NCBI RefSeq assembly: GCF_007858975.2
Contig: NZ_CP042220.2
Span: 1,364,001-1,428,000 of the forward strand
Direction of reading: 5' to 3'
Length of the DNA stretch: 64,000 nt
DNA from: Dickeya poaceiphila
Lineage (GTDB): Bacteria > Pseudomonadota > Gammaproteobacteria > Enterobacterales > Enterobacteriaceae
Part shown: piece by piece, positions 1-8,326 of the stretch
Position numbering within the stretch: the stretch's first letter is position 1
How the letters are laid out: each line of letters opens with the position of its first letter
The notes under the pieces: model-generated
Told to the model about the DNA's origin: nothing
Database searches by the model: none
Seen by the model: the letters and a program-made list of their open reading frames with translations, nothing else
Made by a program: the position numbers and the translations under genes

Positions 1-384
1 ATTGCTTTCTTTTGATTCCAATCGATACCACAGAGTTTTTACAGCGTTCATTCATCTCTGATGTATCCGTCATGCTTTAGTTTATGCCCAGGGCGCACAC
101 GTCATTCGTGTTAAGCGTGACAAAACGCATACCATCAACTGAGGACACCTCACCATCGCCCCGGCATCCTGCCAATTCTAACGAGAACTGAGAATCAACC
201 AGCCGCATATTGGTACTGATTGTATTAGATCAACGTCCCGCCCCATGAGTCAGGACTTTGTCAACAGTCTGATTACAGTCTTTGTTGACGTTTGCTATAA
301 AAAGTGGCAGCGCTTCTAAAACCAAGTAACTATTAACCTTTCTTTGGCTTGGGAATTGAATCAGTGGAACGAGGTTTCAACGCA
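1..384. other. Upstream region of the gtr cassette, no gene seen
   Basis: No convincing ORF, tRNA or repeat is visible here. The only usable signal is a possible extended -10 promoter for the gtr genes near 293-301. The ATG at 62-64 does not open a frame with a recognisable product. The left edge of the window may cut an upstream gene, but nothing coding is seen reaching it. Confidence 0.5.
272..301 (+). promoter_or_regulatory. Possible extended -10 promoter for gtrA
   Basis: TG at 293-294, one base, then TATAAA at 296-301 form an extended -10 element about 85 bases before the gtrA ATG. The -35 region 17-18 bases upstream is poor. This is pattern matching only. Confidence 0.3.
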
Positions 385-759
385 ATGTTATCGCCCCGCA
401 GCGCCTTTATGCGCTATCTGTGCACAGGCGGAATCAATACGCTGATTCACTGGAGCGTGTTTCTGATACTGACGGGCGTGTTTACCGTAGATCAAGCTGT
501 AGCAAACCTGTCTGCATTCTGCGTGGCGGTCAGTTGCAGTTACGTCATCAACGCTCGCTGGACGTTTCGGGCTTCTGTATCTTTGGCCCGTTTTGGATTG
601 TACGTCGGTTTTATGGCTGTTCTTGCCGGACTAACCGGGTATGCCGGACAGCACTTACGGTTTCCTGCACTGCTGACTCTGGTTCTGTTCTCCGCTGTCA
701 GTTTAGTCTTTGGTTATCTTTATGCCCGATGCATTGTCTTCAGGGAGCCATCATCATGA
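385..759 (+). CDS. gtrA: GtrA family bactoprenol-linked glucose flippase
   Basis: A small, very hydrophobic protein of 124 residues with four predicted membrane segments, matching the GtrA family in length and layout. The family moves undecaprenyl-phosphate-glucose across the inner membrane for O-antigen glucosylation (established for Shigella and phage gtr cassettes). The early stretch around [12 protein letters not shown] is typical of the N-terminal helix. I chose the ATG at 385 because GAGG at 371-374 sits 10 bases upstream; an upstream TTG at 349 would add 12 residues and has no better ribosome site. The stop overlaps the gtrB start (ATGA at 756-759), so the two are translationally coupled. 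Order A, B, then a large membrane glucosyltransferase is the classic gtr arrangement. Confidence 0.85.
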   Translation: MLSPRSAFMRYLCTGGINTLIHWSVFLILTGVFTVDQAVANLSAFCVAVSCSYVINARWTFRASVSLARFGLYVGFMAVLAGLTGYAGQHLRFPALLTLVLFSAVSLVFGYLYARCIVFREPSS

Positions 760-1718
760 TGTTATCGGTAGTGGTCCCCATATTTAATGAAGAAAGCTGC
801 ATTATGCCTTTTTACCGCGCCTTGCGCGGGCTGAAGACGCTGGATTCATGTTGCATTGTGGAAATCGTCTTCGTTAACGACGGCAGTACGGATGCTTCCC
901 GGAAAACCATTGAGGCGCTTCAGATGCGGGATGAACTTGTGGTGTTGGTGAATTTCAGCCGCAATTTCGGAAAAGAGTCCGCGTTGTTTGCGGGACTGGA
1001 ATACGCGCAGGGAGATGCTGTCATCCCAATCGATGTGGATCTGCAGGACCCCGTTGAGCTTATACCTGAGCTGGTTGTCCGCTGGCAGGCTGGCGCTGAT
1101 ATTGTTCTGGCGAGGCGGTCTGATCGCACCAGTGACTCGTTTTTGAAACGAACTAGTGCCCGGCTTTATTATCAACTCCACAACGCATTGAGCCGGGACA
1201 AAATTGAAGAGAATGTCGGGGATTTCCGCCTGCTTTCCCGGCGCAGCGTGGAGCAGATCCTCAGCCTTCAGGAGCGGCTGCTGTTCATGAAAGGAATTAT
1301 GTCCTGGGTTGGCGGTCGGGTTGACGTGGTTGAATATCAGCGGTCGCCACGGACGGCAGGAGCATCAAAGTTCAACGCGTGGAGGTTGTGGAACCTTGCG
1401 CTAGATGGCATTACTTCGTTTTCTACCTTCCCGCTTCGGGTATGGACCTATATTGGCATGTTGATCGCCGGGGGGGCGCTGGGGTATGGGGCCTGGGTCA
1501 TTTTATCAAAACTCTTCTGGGGCAACGCCGTTCCTGGTTACGCCTCGCTAATGACTGTCATGTTGTTTCTCGGCGGGGTGCAGCTGATTGGAATAGGCGT
1601 ACTTGGCGAATATGTGGGGCGGATCTTCCTGGAATCAAAAGGACGACCACGCTACATCATCGACAGCGTCACCGGCGGCAGGAGAGAAGCGGGTCAGCCG
1701 GGCCACCGCACGGCTTAA
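756..1718 (+). CDS. gtrB: Bactoprenol glucosyltransferase GtrB (GT2 family)
   Basis: A 320-residue GT2 enzyme that loads glucose from UDP-glucose onto undecaprenyl phosphate at the cytoplasmic face. The N-terminal fold shows [20 protein letters not shown] (nucleotide binding) and DVDLQDP (metal binding), and GDFRLLSRR in the acceptor region. Two C-terminal membrane helices follow (about residues 230-290), as in GtrB. Two ATGs stand in tandem at 756 and 759; AGGGAG at 743-748 is a good ribosome site for either. It overlaps gtrA by 4 bases and is followed after 40 bases by the third gene of the cassette. Polyprenyl mannosyl- or glucosyl-transferases of the DPM1 type look similar, but the flanking genes favour GtrB. 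Confidence 0.85.
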   Translation: MMLSVVVPIFNEESCIMPFYRALRGLKTLDSCCIVEIVFVNDGSTDASRKTIEALQMRDELVVLVNFSRNFGKESALFAGLEYAQGDAVIPIDVDLQDPVELIPELVVRWQAGADIVLARRSDRTSDSFLKRTSARLYYQLHNALSRDKIEENVGDFRLLSRRSVEQILSLQERLLFMKGIMSWVGGRVDVVEYQRSPRTAGASKFNAWRLWNLALDGITSFSTFPLRVWTYIGMLIAGGALGYGAWVILSKLFWGNAVPGYASLMTVMLFLGGVQLIGIGVLGEYVGRIFLESKGRPRYIIDSVTGGRREAGQPGHRTA

Positions 1719-1758
1719 GATCGCCACACCCATGAAAATGACAGAAAGGAACCAGACG

Positions 1759-3273
1759 ATGTTCGCTTCAATCTCTCCATCAATCGCGTCTCGTATGGCC
1801 TTCTTATACCGTCCTTTATCACGTTCTCAGGTTAGCCTTTTTTATGTTATTGCAGCGCTTATATTTATTTTGCCACTGCTGCTTAATAACTACCTTTATA
1901 TCGACGATACGTGGCGAACCCTGAAGGCCAGTACCGGCTGGCAGGCCGAAGGGCGGATGGTTGCCAACCTTATAATCAATCTGCTGTCGGTTACGGCAGC
2001 GGAGCCTAACCTGTTTCCGCTCCCCTTGCTGGGTGCGGCGCTGATTATCGCTCTGACGCTAGCCCGTCTGGCTTTCTTCTGGTTCCGCGACCCGAACTTG
2101 ATTGATTGCCTCACGCTGCTACCGCTGTGGTACAACCCGTTTTTCCTCCAGCTTCTGTCTTATCAATACGACTGCGTGACGGCGACGATAAGTCTTTCCG
2201 CTATGATTATGGCTATCACCTTCAGCAGACGAGCGACGTGGCTTCACTTTCTGGCATCTGGCGTGTGCGTGGCCGCCGCTCTCGGTATTTATCAGATTTC
2301 GCTGCATGTTTTTACCGGTCTCGCAGGGGCGTATCTGTTATATCAACTGTCCTGCCAGTGTTCACCTCAGCGCCTTCTCCGCCTGGTTCTGTTTTTTGTC
2401 GGTTCGCTGTTACTCGGCGGCATCCTGTACTTTTTGACCTTCTTTCAGATGATAACGCACGACCGCGGCGGCGTGGTCCTCCTTGGTCTCCCGGATCTTC
2501 TGTTTCGTTTTACCTATTATTACAGTCGGGTAGCTTTTTTTATCACCCCATTGAATGCCGCTATTTTCCTGCCTCTGGCAGTCATCTCACTCGTCGGGAT
2601 GGTGCAAGGGGGCGTTATGGCGATAGTTGCCAGCAGCCGTGGCGGCAAACTGCTGACAACAGGGCTGTTGGTTCTCGCTCTGGCCGCTGTTATCCTCAGC
2701 CTGCCGGGGATTGGGCTGATAGTCGCGGATTATGAAGACAATGCCGGCGCTCGCATCCTGATGGGAGCAGGTCCACTGCTGGTTGTTTTGCTACTGTTTT
2801 TTCAGCGTGCTCTGCAGGTCGTAGACCGCAGGTTGTCCCTGCTTATGGTGCTTCCGCTGTGGGTTGTTCTCTCATTTTCCTTCAGCTACGGGAATGTGAT
2901 GCACCAGAAGCAAATGAATGAGACGATGCTTCTTAACCTGCTTGTAGGTGATATCAATCAGCATGACTCCCTTTATCAAGCCGAAAAGATCTACATCGAC
3001 AACGAGACAAACCAATACAGCAATCTGTTTCCTGTTAACTGTGCCGTACGTCAACTGCCGGCATTGGGGTACGTGTTTGAATCAAGATATGTGGTATTAC
3101 CTGAGCAGCTCGAAATGTCAGGCATCCGTAACACTGCAATAGGGCGGGTCCCCCCTCCGCAAGATGCAGGGGTTCTTCTTAGGCGAAAATTCTGGACGAT
3201 CTATACAGATGGCAAAAATGCATGGATTGTATTTAACCAGATCATGCCTGCGGACAATCCATGTTCCAACTAA
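1759..3273 (+). CDS. GtrII-like membrane glucosyltransferase
   Basis: A 504-residue integral membrane protein with about ten hydrophobic segments and a soluble C-terminal tail of about 110 residues. Its position after gtrA-gtrB and the acidic YIDDTWRT loop after the first helix match serotype-specific glucosyltransferases (Glucosyl_trans_GtrII family), which transfer glucose from the lipid carrier to O-antigen on the periplasmic side. The open frame extends upstream into gtrB, but AGAAAGGA at 1743-1750 lies 8 bases before the ATG at 1759, so I start there. The C-terminal part holds short hydrophilic loops and YTDGKNAWIVF. The acceptor sugar linkage cannot be read from sequence, because these third genes are highly variable between cassettes. 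Confidence 0.7.
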   Translation: MFASISPSIASRMAFLYRPLSRSQVSLFYVIAALIFILPLLLNNYLYIDDTWRTLKASTGWQAEGRMVANLIINLLSVTAAEPNLFPLPLLGAALIIALTLARLAFFWFRDPNLIDCLTLLPLWYNPFFLQLLSYQYDCVTATISLSAMIMAITFSRRATWLHFLASGVCVAAALGIYQISLHVFTGLAGAYLLYQLSCQCSPQRLLRLVLFFVGSLLLGGILYFLTFFQMITHDRGGVVLLGLPDLLFRFTYYYSRVAFFITPLNAAIFLPLAVISLVGMVQGGVMAIVASSRGGKLLTTGLLVLALAAVILSLPGIGLIVADYEDNAGARILMGAGPLLVVLLLFFQRALQVVDRRLSLLMVLPLWVVLSFSFSYGNVMHQKQMNETMLLNLLVGDINQHDSLYQAEKIYIDNETNQYSNLFPVNCAVRQLPALGYVFESRYVVLPEQLEMSGIRNTAIGRVPPPQDAGVLLRRKFWTIYTDGKNAWIVFNQIMPADNPCSN

Positions 3274-3513
3274 TCATCCGCTATTCATTTTGCCTTCACC
3301 ATCATGCAAATAGCTTAGGTGTTATCGCCCGGCTACTTCCTCTTCAGGCTGCGTCCCATGCCTGTTGAGAACTGAACCCGTTCAGGGAAGCCCTCTTCAC
3401 TATGCTAAAATAGGCTATGGTTTGTCTGGGTACAAAGGGTTTTGCATGGAGAATACCCTTCATGGTGGTATGACGGCATGGTTGCATCATATGCTGCGTG
3501 GAGAGAAGAGAGA
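3274..3513. other. Spacer between gtr cassette and nasR
   Basis: A 240-base gap. A possible extended -10 (TG at 3403-3404, TAAAAT at 3406-3411) could serve nasR, but no good -35 accompanies it. No clear terminator for the gtr genes was found. Confidence 0.35.
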
Positions 3514-4809
3514 ATGGTAGCGGACCCTTCAACGACAATTCGTTTTCTGATGGCATCGCGCCAGTGTGAGCTGAACAGCCTGCGTGGTTTGCTGCAAAGC
3601 GGCGAACTGGTGGGGCGCATCAGCCAACTGGTGCACATGTTGCAGCGTGAACGGGGGACTTCCAACCTGTTCCTGTGTTCAGACGGGCGGTTGTGTGCCG
3701 ATGAATTGTCGCAACGCGAGCAGGACGTGCAACAGGCCGAGGCGTTGTTTATGGCGCAACTGGATGATTTGGCACAACGTGCCGGGTCGCTGCCGCAGGC
3801 CAGTCGATTGTTCAGCCGTGCCGCCAGCGTGGTGTATACCCTGGGATTATTGCCGTCGATGCGTCAGCAGATGCATCAGCGCGTCTTACCGCAGTCAGAC
3901 ATGATGACGGTGTTTAATGACATTATCCGCCATCTGTTGACGCTGGTATTTGAAGTGTCGGATACCGCGGCAGAGCCGGTCATTGCCCGTGCATTGGTGG
4001 CGATGTTCAGTTTTATGCAAGGCAAGGAACTGGCCGGGCAGGAGCGGGCGGTCGGCGCTGCCGCATTTGCCGCTGGTGAGTTTCCGGTCAACGTTCAGCA
4101 AACATTGCTGGATTTGATTGATCGTCAGGAGCGTTGTTTCGATACCTTCGCCAATTTTGCCGATGACGTCAGCCGCGAGCGGTGGCAATCGCTGGTGACC
4201 GACCGGGAGTTTGAGCGGTTACGCCGCGTCGCCTGTACCCGGTTACCGGAGAACTTGCCGCCGGAAGGTGGTCTGCAATGGTTTGCGCTGGCGACGGCAC
4301 GCATCGACGCCATGAAGCAGATCGAAGATCGACTGGCGCAGGTGCTGATGCAGCTGTGCCGCGACCGCATTGCCGCCGCCGAGCAAGCCTGTCTTGATCA
4401 GCAGGCGGATGTCGCCGGCCTGATGGCGGCACAGCAGGGGGAAGACCACAGCTATTCGGTGTTTATCGCTTGCCCGGAGATGGAACAGAACAGTGCCGGG
4501 CAAGGCGGCTGGCTTAATAGCGACGGTGTGCGGCCACAACTGGGGCGTTCGTTGTTGTCGCTGGTGCAGCAGCAGGCGCGACGCTTGCAGGCATTGGACC
4601 ATGAACTGGCGGCGATGCGGGCGACGCTGGATGAACGTCGTCAAATTGACCGGGCCAAAGGGTTGCTGATGCAACATCGTGGATTGAGCGAGGAAGAGGC
4701 TTACAAAACCCTGCGACGTATGGCGATGAACCAGAACAAAAAGCTCATTGAGATTGCTACCGCCATGCTGGCGGTGGCGGATGTTTTTCAGGATGCCCCC
4801 TTGCGATAA
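3514..4809 (+). CDS. nasR: NasR, nitrate/nitrite-responsive transcription antiterminator
   Basis: A 431-residue soluble regulator. The N-terminal about 300 residues form a NIT (nitrate/nitrite sensing) domain, recognised by the helix with QRERGTSNLF. The last about 60 residues form an ANTAR RNA-binding domain (DERRQIDRAKGLLMQHRGLSEE and the following helix with YKTLRRMAM). In Klebsiella NasR, nitrate binding to NIT releases ANTAR to bind leader hairpins and prevent termination upstream of the nas structural genes. Here the gene lies directly upstream of such a leader. The start at 3514 has GGAGAG about 9 bases upstream; in-frame ATG at 3478 is an alternative adding 12 residues. Same orientation as the nas operon, separated by its 478-base control region. 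Confidence 0.92.
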   Translation: MVADPSTTIRFLMASRQCELNSLRGLLQSGELVGRISQLVHMLQRERGTSNLFLCSDGRLCADELSQREQDVQQAEALFMAQLDDLAQRAGSLPQASRLFSRAASVVYTLGLLPSMRQQMHQRVLPQSDMMTVFNDIIRHLLTLVFEVSDTAAEPVIARALVAMFSFMQGKELAGQERAVGAAAFAAGEFPVNVQQTLLDLIDRQERCFDTFANFADDVSRERWQSLVTDREFERLRRVACTRLPENLPPEGGLQWFALATARIDAMKQIEDRLAQVLMQLCRDRIAAAEQACLDQQADVAGLMAAQQGEDHSYSVFIACPEMEQNSAGQGGWLNSDGVRPQLGRSLLSLVQQQARRLQALDHELAAMRATLDERRQIDRAKGLLMQHRGLSEEEAYKTLRRMAMNQNKKLIEIATAMLAVADVFQDAPLR

Positions 4810-4846
4810 CCCGCCATAACACATGCGCCGGGCGTGTATAACGAGT

Positions 4847-4892
4847 GCACATAAAGCGCACATAAACTGCACGCAAAATGTGCGTAATGTGC
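4847..4892. promoter_or_regulatory. NtrC-type enhancer with phased half-sites
   Basis: TGCAC-GCAAAAT-GTGC at 4868-4883 is an exact match to the NtrC core GCAC-N7-GTGC. Two further GCAC half-sites precede it at 4847 and 4858, embedded in the direct repeat GCACATAAA, and a further GTGC follows at 4889. The spacing 4847, 4858, 4869, 4880 is 11 bases each, one helical turn. It lies about 260 bases upstream of the inferred sigma-54 start, normal for an enhancer. Confidence 0.75.
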
Positions 4893-5117
4893 CTGATAAC
4901 AGTGCAGCCGCGAGCGGTGATTGTGCCACAATGCGCAAGTCCGCAAGGGCGACTGACTGGTTTTTCAATCCATCGGATATCCCAGCTGAATTGATCCAGC
5001 TCAATATTCGCTGTGCCTCTGGCGAGCAAAATAGCCGCATGGGGACACGTCGGCTATCCGACGCGGCATAGATGCTTCACTCAATAGGCTGTCAGATGAC
5101 AGAAATATCTGGCAGGT

Positions 5118-5132
5118 TGGCACATCCCTTGC
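5118..5132 (+). promoter_or_regulatory. Sigma-54 promoter of the nas operon
   Basis: TGGCAC-ATCCC-TTGC gives GG at 5119-5120 and GC at 5131-5132 separated by 10 bases, the invariant -24/-12 geometry of RpoN promoters. The expected start is near 5144, so a leader of about 144 bases precedes the nasF ATG. An NtrC-type site upstream and a nitrate operon downstream agree with general nitrogen control, as known for Klebsiella nasF. Confidence 0.88.
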
Positions 5133-5159
5133 TTCATCTCCGGTAACAATTTACTGCGA

Positions 5160-5189
5160 CTTTTCCGTGCTAATGGCGGTATGGAAAAG
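5160..5189 (+). promoter_or_regulatory. Leader hairpin, probable NasR (ANTAR) target
   Basis: CTTTTCC at 5160-5166 pairs perfectly with GGAAAAG at 5183-5189, with inner pairing possible between CCG at 5165-5167 and CGG. It sits between the sigma-54 start and the terminator, the position of the NasR-binding hairpins in the Klebsiella nasF leader. The exact loop contacts needed by ANTAR proteins are not proven here. Confidence 0.55.
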
Positions 5190-5197
5190 CGCTGGGC

Positions 5198-5253
5198 AAA
5201 GGCGTCCATAAGCGTGCGATTCTCGCATGGCTTATGGACGCCTTTTTGTTTTT
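5198..5253 (+). terminator. Leader intrinsic terminator (attenuator) before nasF
   Basis: GGCGTCCATAAGC (5201-5213) pairs perfectly with GCTTATGGACGCC (5230-5242), extended by three A:T pairs, and is followed by CCTTTTTGTTTTT. It lies in the leader 35 bases before the first structural gene, so it must be read through for expression. It is the expected target of NasR-mediated antitermination. Confidence 0.9.
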
Positions 5254-5287
5254 GCCGCCGGAATGGCGGGTTGCCGAGGTGTCGTTG

Positions 5288-6567
5288 ATGAGTGATTCCA
5301 CAACCGATAACAAAACCAGTAACCAAACGCAGGGGTTTTCTCGTCGCCAGTTTCTGGTGGGCAGTGCCGCGCTGGGTGGCGCCATGTTGCTGCCGGGAAT
5401 GATGAGCCGAGCCTGGGCGGCGGGTTCGGACGTTCCGGAGAAGAAAGAGGTGCGTGTCGGCTTTATTCCGCTGACTGCGCGTCGGTGGTGATGGCGTCGG
5501 TCAAAGGGTTTGACAAGAAATACGGCATCACCATTGTGCCGAGTAAGGAAGCGAGCTGGGCCGCGGTACGTGACAAGCTGGTGTCCGGCGAACTGGATGC
5601 CGCCCACGTACTCTATGGGTTGTTGTACGGCTTGCAGGCCGGTGCGTCAGGGCCGCAGCACGATATGGCGGCGTTGATGACCATCAACAATAACGGCCAG
5701 GCGATCACCCTGTCCAATACGTTGCGTGACGCGGGCGTGAACGATGCAGCCAGTCTGAAAAAGTTCATATCAGCCAGTCCGGCGGGAACGTATACCTTCG
5801 CCCAGACGTTTCCCACCGGTACTCATGCCATGTGGCTTTATTACTGGTTAGGGGCCGCTGGCATCAACCCGTTTGATGACGTGCGCACCGTGGTAGTCCC
5901 CCCACCGCAGATGGTGGTGAACATGAAGATCGGCAACATGAGCGGTTTCTGCGTCGGCGAACCCTGGAACCAACGTGCGATTACCGATGGCCTTGGGTTT
6001 ACCGCCGTGACGTCGCAGGCGATCTGGCCGGATCATCCGGAGAAAGTGCTCGGCGCCAGCGCCGCCTGGGTGAACGCCAATCCCAACACCGCTCGTGCCT
6101 TAACCGCAGCGGTACTGGAAGCTTCGCGCTGGATAGACAGCTCAGACGATAACCGGCGCGAAACCGCCCGCGTGATCGCCGGTCGCGCCTACGTCAACAC
6201 CCAGGAGGAGACGATTATCGGTCGTATGTTGGGGCAATACGACAACGGCGCCGGTAAACGCTGGCAGGATGCGCACGCCATGCGCTTCTACCATGACGGC
6301 GAAGTGAACTTTCCGTATCTGTCGGACGGCATGTGGTTCCTCACCCAACACAAACGCTGGGGTCTGCTGACGCAGCAGCCGGATTATCAGGCGGTGGCCC
6401 GTCAGGTCAACCGCATCGATATCTACAAACAGGCGGCCAGTGCGGTCGGCAACGTGCCGCTGCCGTCCGGTGAGATGCGCAGCAGCGTATTGATTGACGG
6501 TAAGCGGTGGGACGGCAGCGATCCTGCCGGTTATGCCAACAGCTTCAGCGTCAGCGTGAAAAAGTAA
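5288..6567 (+). pseudogene. nasF: Nitrate ABC transporter substrate-binding protein, frameshifted
   Basis: Two frames together encode a NrtA/NasF-type nitrate-binding protein. The first (from ATG 5288, ribosome site GAGG at 5276-5279) carries a twin-arginine signal (SRRQFLVG, then hydrophobic stretch and AWA cleavage) and reaches VRVGFIPLT. The mature protein continues in another frame from C at 5476 (CASVVMASVKGFDKKYG) to the stop at 6567. The family motif here is FIPLTDCA; the DNA reads CTGAC-TGCGCG where CTGACCGACTGCGCG is expected, a loss of 4 bases between two GAC copies (5472-5476). Repaired, the protein would be about 426 residues. As written the first frame ends at 5491 after 67 codons, so no exported nitrate-binding protein is made. 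A local assembly error is the alternative. Confidence 0.85.
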
Positions 6568-6579
6568 CGGAGAGCGACC

Positions 6580-7509
6580 ATGAAAACGCAAGCCCAGATT
6601 CTTTCTATCGTGCCGGATGCTGAGCCGGAAAACGCGAGCGCTGCCGATGCTGTTGTTATCACGCTGCCTGAAACGGCAGCCGTGCCGCCGCCTGATGAAC
6701 CGATGGTGGCGATGCCGCGACCCGTCTGGCGGCAGCGTCTGAGTTACTGGCTGTCGCGGGTGCTGCCGGGTGGTATCGGCATGGTTTTGCTGCTGGCAAT
6801 CTGGCAGATAGCGGCGTTGAGCAGCAAAGGTTTCCCGACGCCGTGGCAGACCTGGCAGGCGGCGCAGACCATTTTTGCCGACCCGTTTTACGTGGCCGGC
6901 CCTAACGATCAGGGTATTGGCTGGAACGTGCTGGCATCGCTCAAGCGTGTCGGCATCGGTTTCGGACTGGCGGCGCTGGTGGGTATTCCCGCCGGTTTCC
7001 TGATTGGTCGTTTCCGGTTTATCGCGGCGATGTTCAATCCGCTTATTTCGCTGTTGCGTCCGGTCAGCCCACTGGCGTGGCTGCCCATCGGCCTGCTGCT
7101 GTTTCAGCGCGCCGAGCCGGCATCCAGCTGGACCATTTTCATCTGCTCCATCTGGCCGATGATCCTCAACACCGCCGAAGGGGTGCGCCAGATTCCGCAG
7201 GATTACCTCAATGTGGCGCGGGTGCTGAAGCTGTCCGAATTCACCATCATGCGCAAAATCCTGCTGCCTGCGGTGCTGCCGAGCGTGCTGACTGGGGTTC
7301 GGCTGTCTATCGGCATCGCCTGGCTGGTGATAGTGGCGGCGGAAATGCTGACCGGCGGTATCGGCATCGGCTTTTGGATCTGGAACGAGTGGAACAACCT
7401 CAATGTACCCAACATCATCATCGCTATTTTGGTGATTGGCGTGGTCGGGTTGTTACTTGAGCAAGGGCTGATGTTGCTGGCCAGACGTTTCAGCTATGAA
7501 ACCCGGTAA
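6580..7509 (+). CDS. nasE: Nitrate ABC transporter permease
   Basis: A 309-residue inner-membrane permease of the NrtB/NasE family. A cytoplasmic N-terminal stretch of about 60 residues precedes six membrane segments. The EAA-like coupling loop is visible around residues 200-225, beginning with LNTAEGVRQIPQDYLNVARV, which contacts the ATPase. The family imports nitrate or nitrite together with a binding protein and ATPase, which flank it here. Ribosome site CGGAGAG at 6568-6574, 5 bases before the ATG; it starts 12 bases after the binding-protein stop, so it belongs to the same operon. The frame is intact although the gene before it is broken, so polar effects on translation are possible. Confidence 0.9.
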   Translation: MKTQAQILSIVPDAEPENASAADAVVITLPETAAVPPPDEPMVAMPRPVWRQRLSYWLSRVLPGGIGMVLLLAIWQIAALSSKGFPTPWQTWQAAQTIFADPFYVAGPNDQGIGWNVLASLKRVGIGFGLAALVGIPAGFLIGRFRFIAAMFNPLISLLRPVSPLAWLPIGLLLFQRAEPASSWTIFICSIWPMILNTAEGVRQIPQDYLNVARVLKLSEFTIMRKILLPAVLPSVLTGVRLSIGIAWLVIVAAEMLTGGIGIGFWIWNEWNNLNVPNIIIAILVIGVVGLLLEQGLMLLARRFSYETR

Positions 7510-7519
7510 GGAGAAATCG

Positions 7520-8314
7520 ATGCGCAATCAACCAATTATCCGTATTCAGCAGGTTAGCCAGCAGTTTTCCACCGCCAGCGGTTCGTTTGTGGCGCTCAAT
7601 AACGTGAGTTTCGATATTCATACCGGGGAAACCCTGAGCCTGATTGGGCACTCCGGCTGCGGCAAATCAACGCTGCTCAATCTGATTGCCGGGCTGACGC
7701 TGCCAACCCGCGGCGGCTTGCTGTGTGACAACCGTGAAATCGACGGACCGGGGCCGGAGCGGGCGGTGGTATTCCAGAACCATTCGCTGCTGCCGTGGTT
7801 GACCACGTACGACAACGTCGCACTGGCGGTGAAACAGGTGTTCCGCGGCCAGATGAGCAAGGCCGAAATGCATGAGTGGATTGTCCATAATCTGGAACTG
7901 GTGCACATGAGTCATGCGCTGAACAAACGCCCCAACGAGATTTCCGGCGGCATGAAACAGCGGGTGGGCATTGCTCGCGCGCTGGCGATGAAACCCAAGG
8001 TGTTGCTGATGGATGAGCCGTTCGGCGCGCTGGACGCGTTAACCCGTGCCCATTTGCAGGATGCGGTGATGGAAATTCAGCAGCGTCTGAACACCACTAT
8101 CGTGCTGATCACCCATGACGTGGATGAAGCGGTGCTGCTTTCCGACCGGGTGCTGATGATGACCAACGGCCCGGCTGCCACGGTGGGGGAAATCATGGCG
8201 GTGGCGCTGGAACGTCCGCGCGCTCGTGTGGCGCTGGCGGATGACCCGCGTTACCACCACTACCGCCAGCAGGTGCTGCATTTCCTGTATGAGAAGCAGC
8301 CGCACGCGGCCTGA
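7520..8314 (+). CDS. nasD: Nitrate ABC transporter ATP-binding protein
   Basis: A 264-residue ABC ATPase of the NrtD/NasD/SsuB group. Walker A is GHSGCGKSTLLN, the signature is ISGGMKQRVGIARA, Walker B is VLLMDEPFGALD, and the switch histidine is in LITHDVDEA. The ABC core is followed by a short C-terminal tail of about 50 residues with no NrtC-like binding-protein domain. I chose the ATG at 7520 (TAAGGAGA ribosome site at 7507-7514, spacing 5); the frame opens at 7496 inside nasE. It powers import through the preceding permease. All key residues are intact. Confidence 0.9.
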   Translation: MRNQPIIRIQQVSQQFSTASGSFVALNNVSFDIHTGETLSLIGHSGCGKSTLLNLIAGLTLPTRGGLLCDNREIDGPGPERAVVFQNHSLLPWLTTYDNVALAVKQVFRGQMSKAEMHEWIVHNLELVHMSHALNKRPNEISGGMKQRVGIARALAMKPKVLLMDEPFGALDALTRAHLQDAVMEIQQRLNTTIVLITHDVDEAVLLSDRVLMMTNGPAATVGEIMAVALERPRARVALADDPRYHHYRQQVLHFLYEKQPHAA

Positions 8315-8326
8315 CGGGAGAGAGCG

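Noticed and set aside
1..384. tRNA or att site for the gtr cassette
   Set aside because: No cloverleaf or tRNA 3' end could be found by eye, and no repeat of this sequence appears elsewhere in the window.
4823..5071. An 82-codon plus-strand ORF in the nas control region
   Set aside because: It overlaps the phased NtrC half-sites, has a biased composition and no ribosome site.
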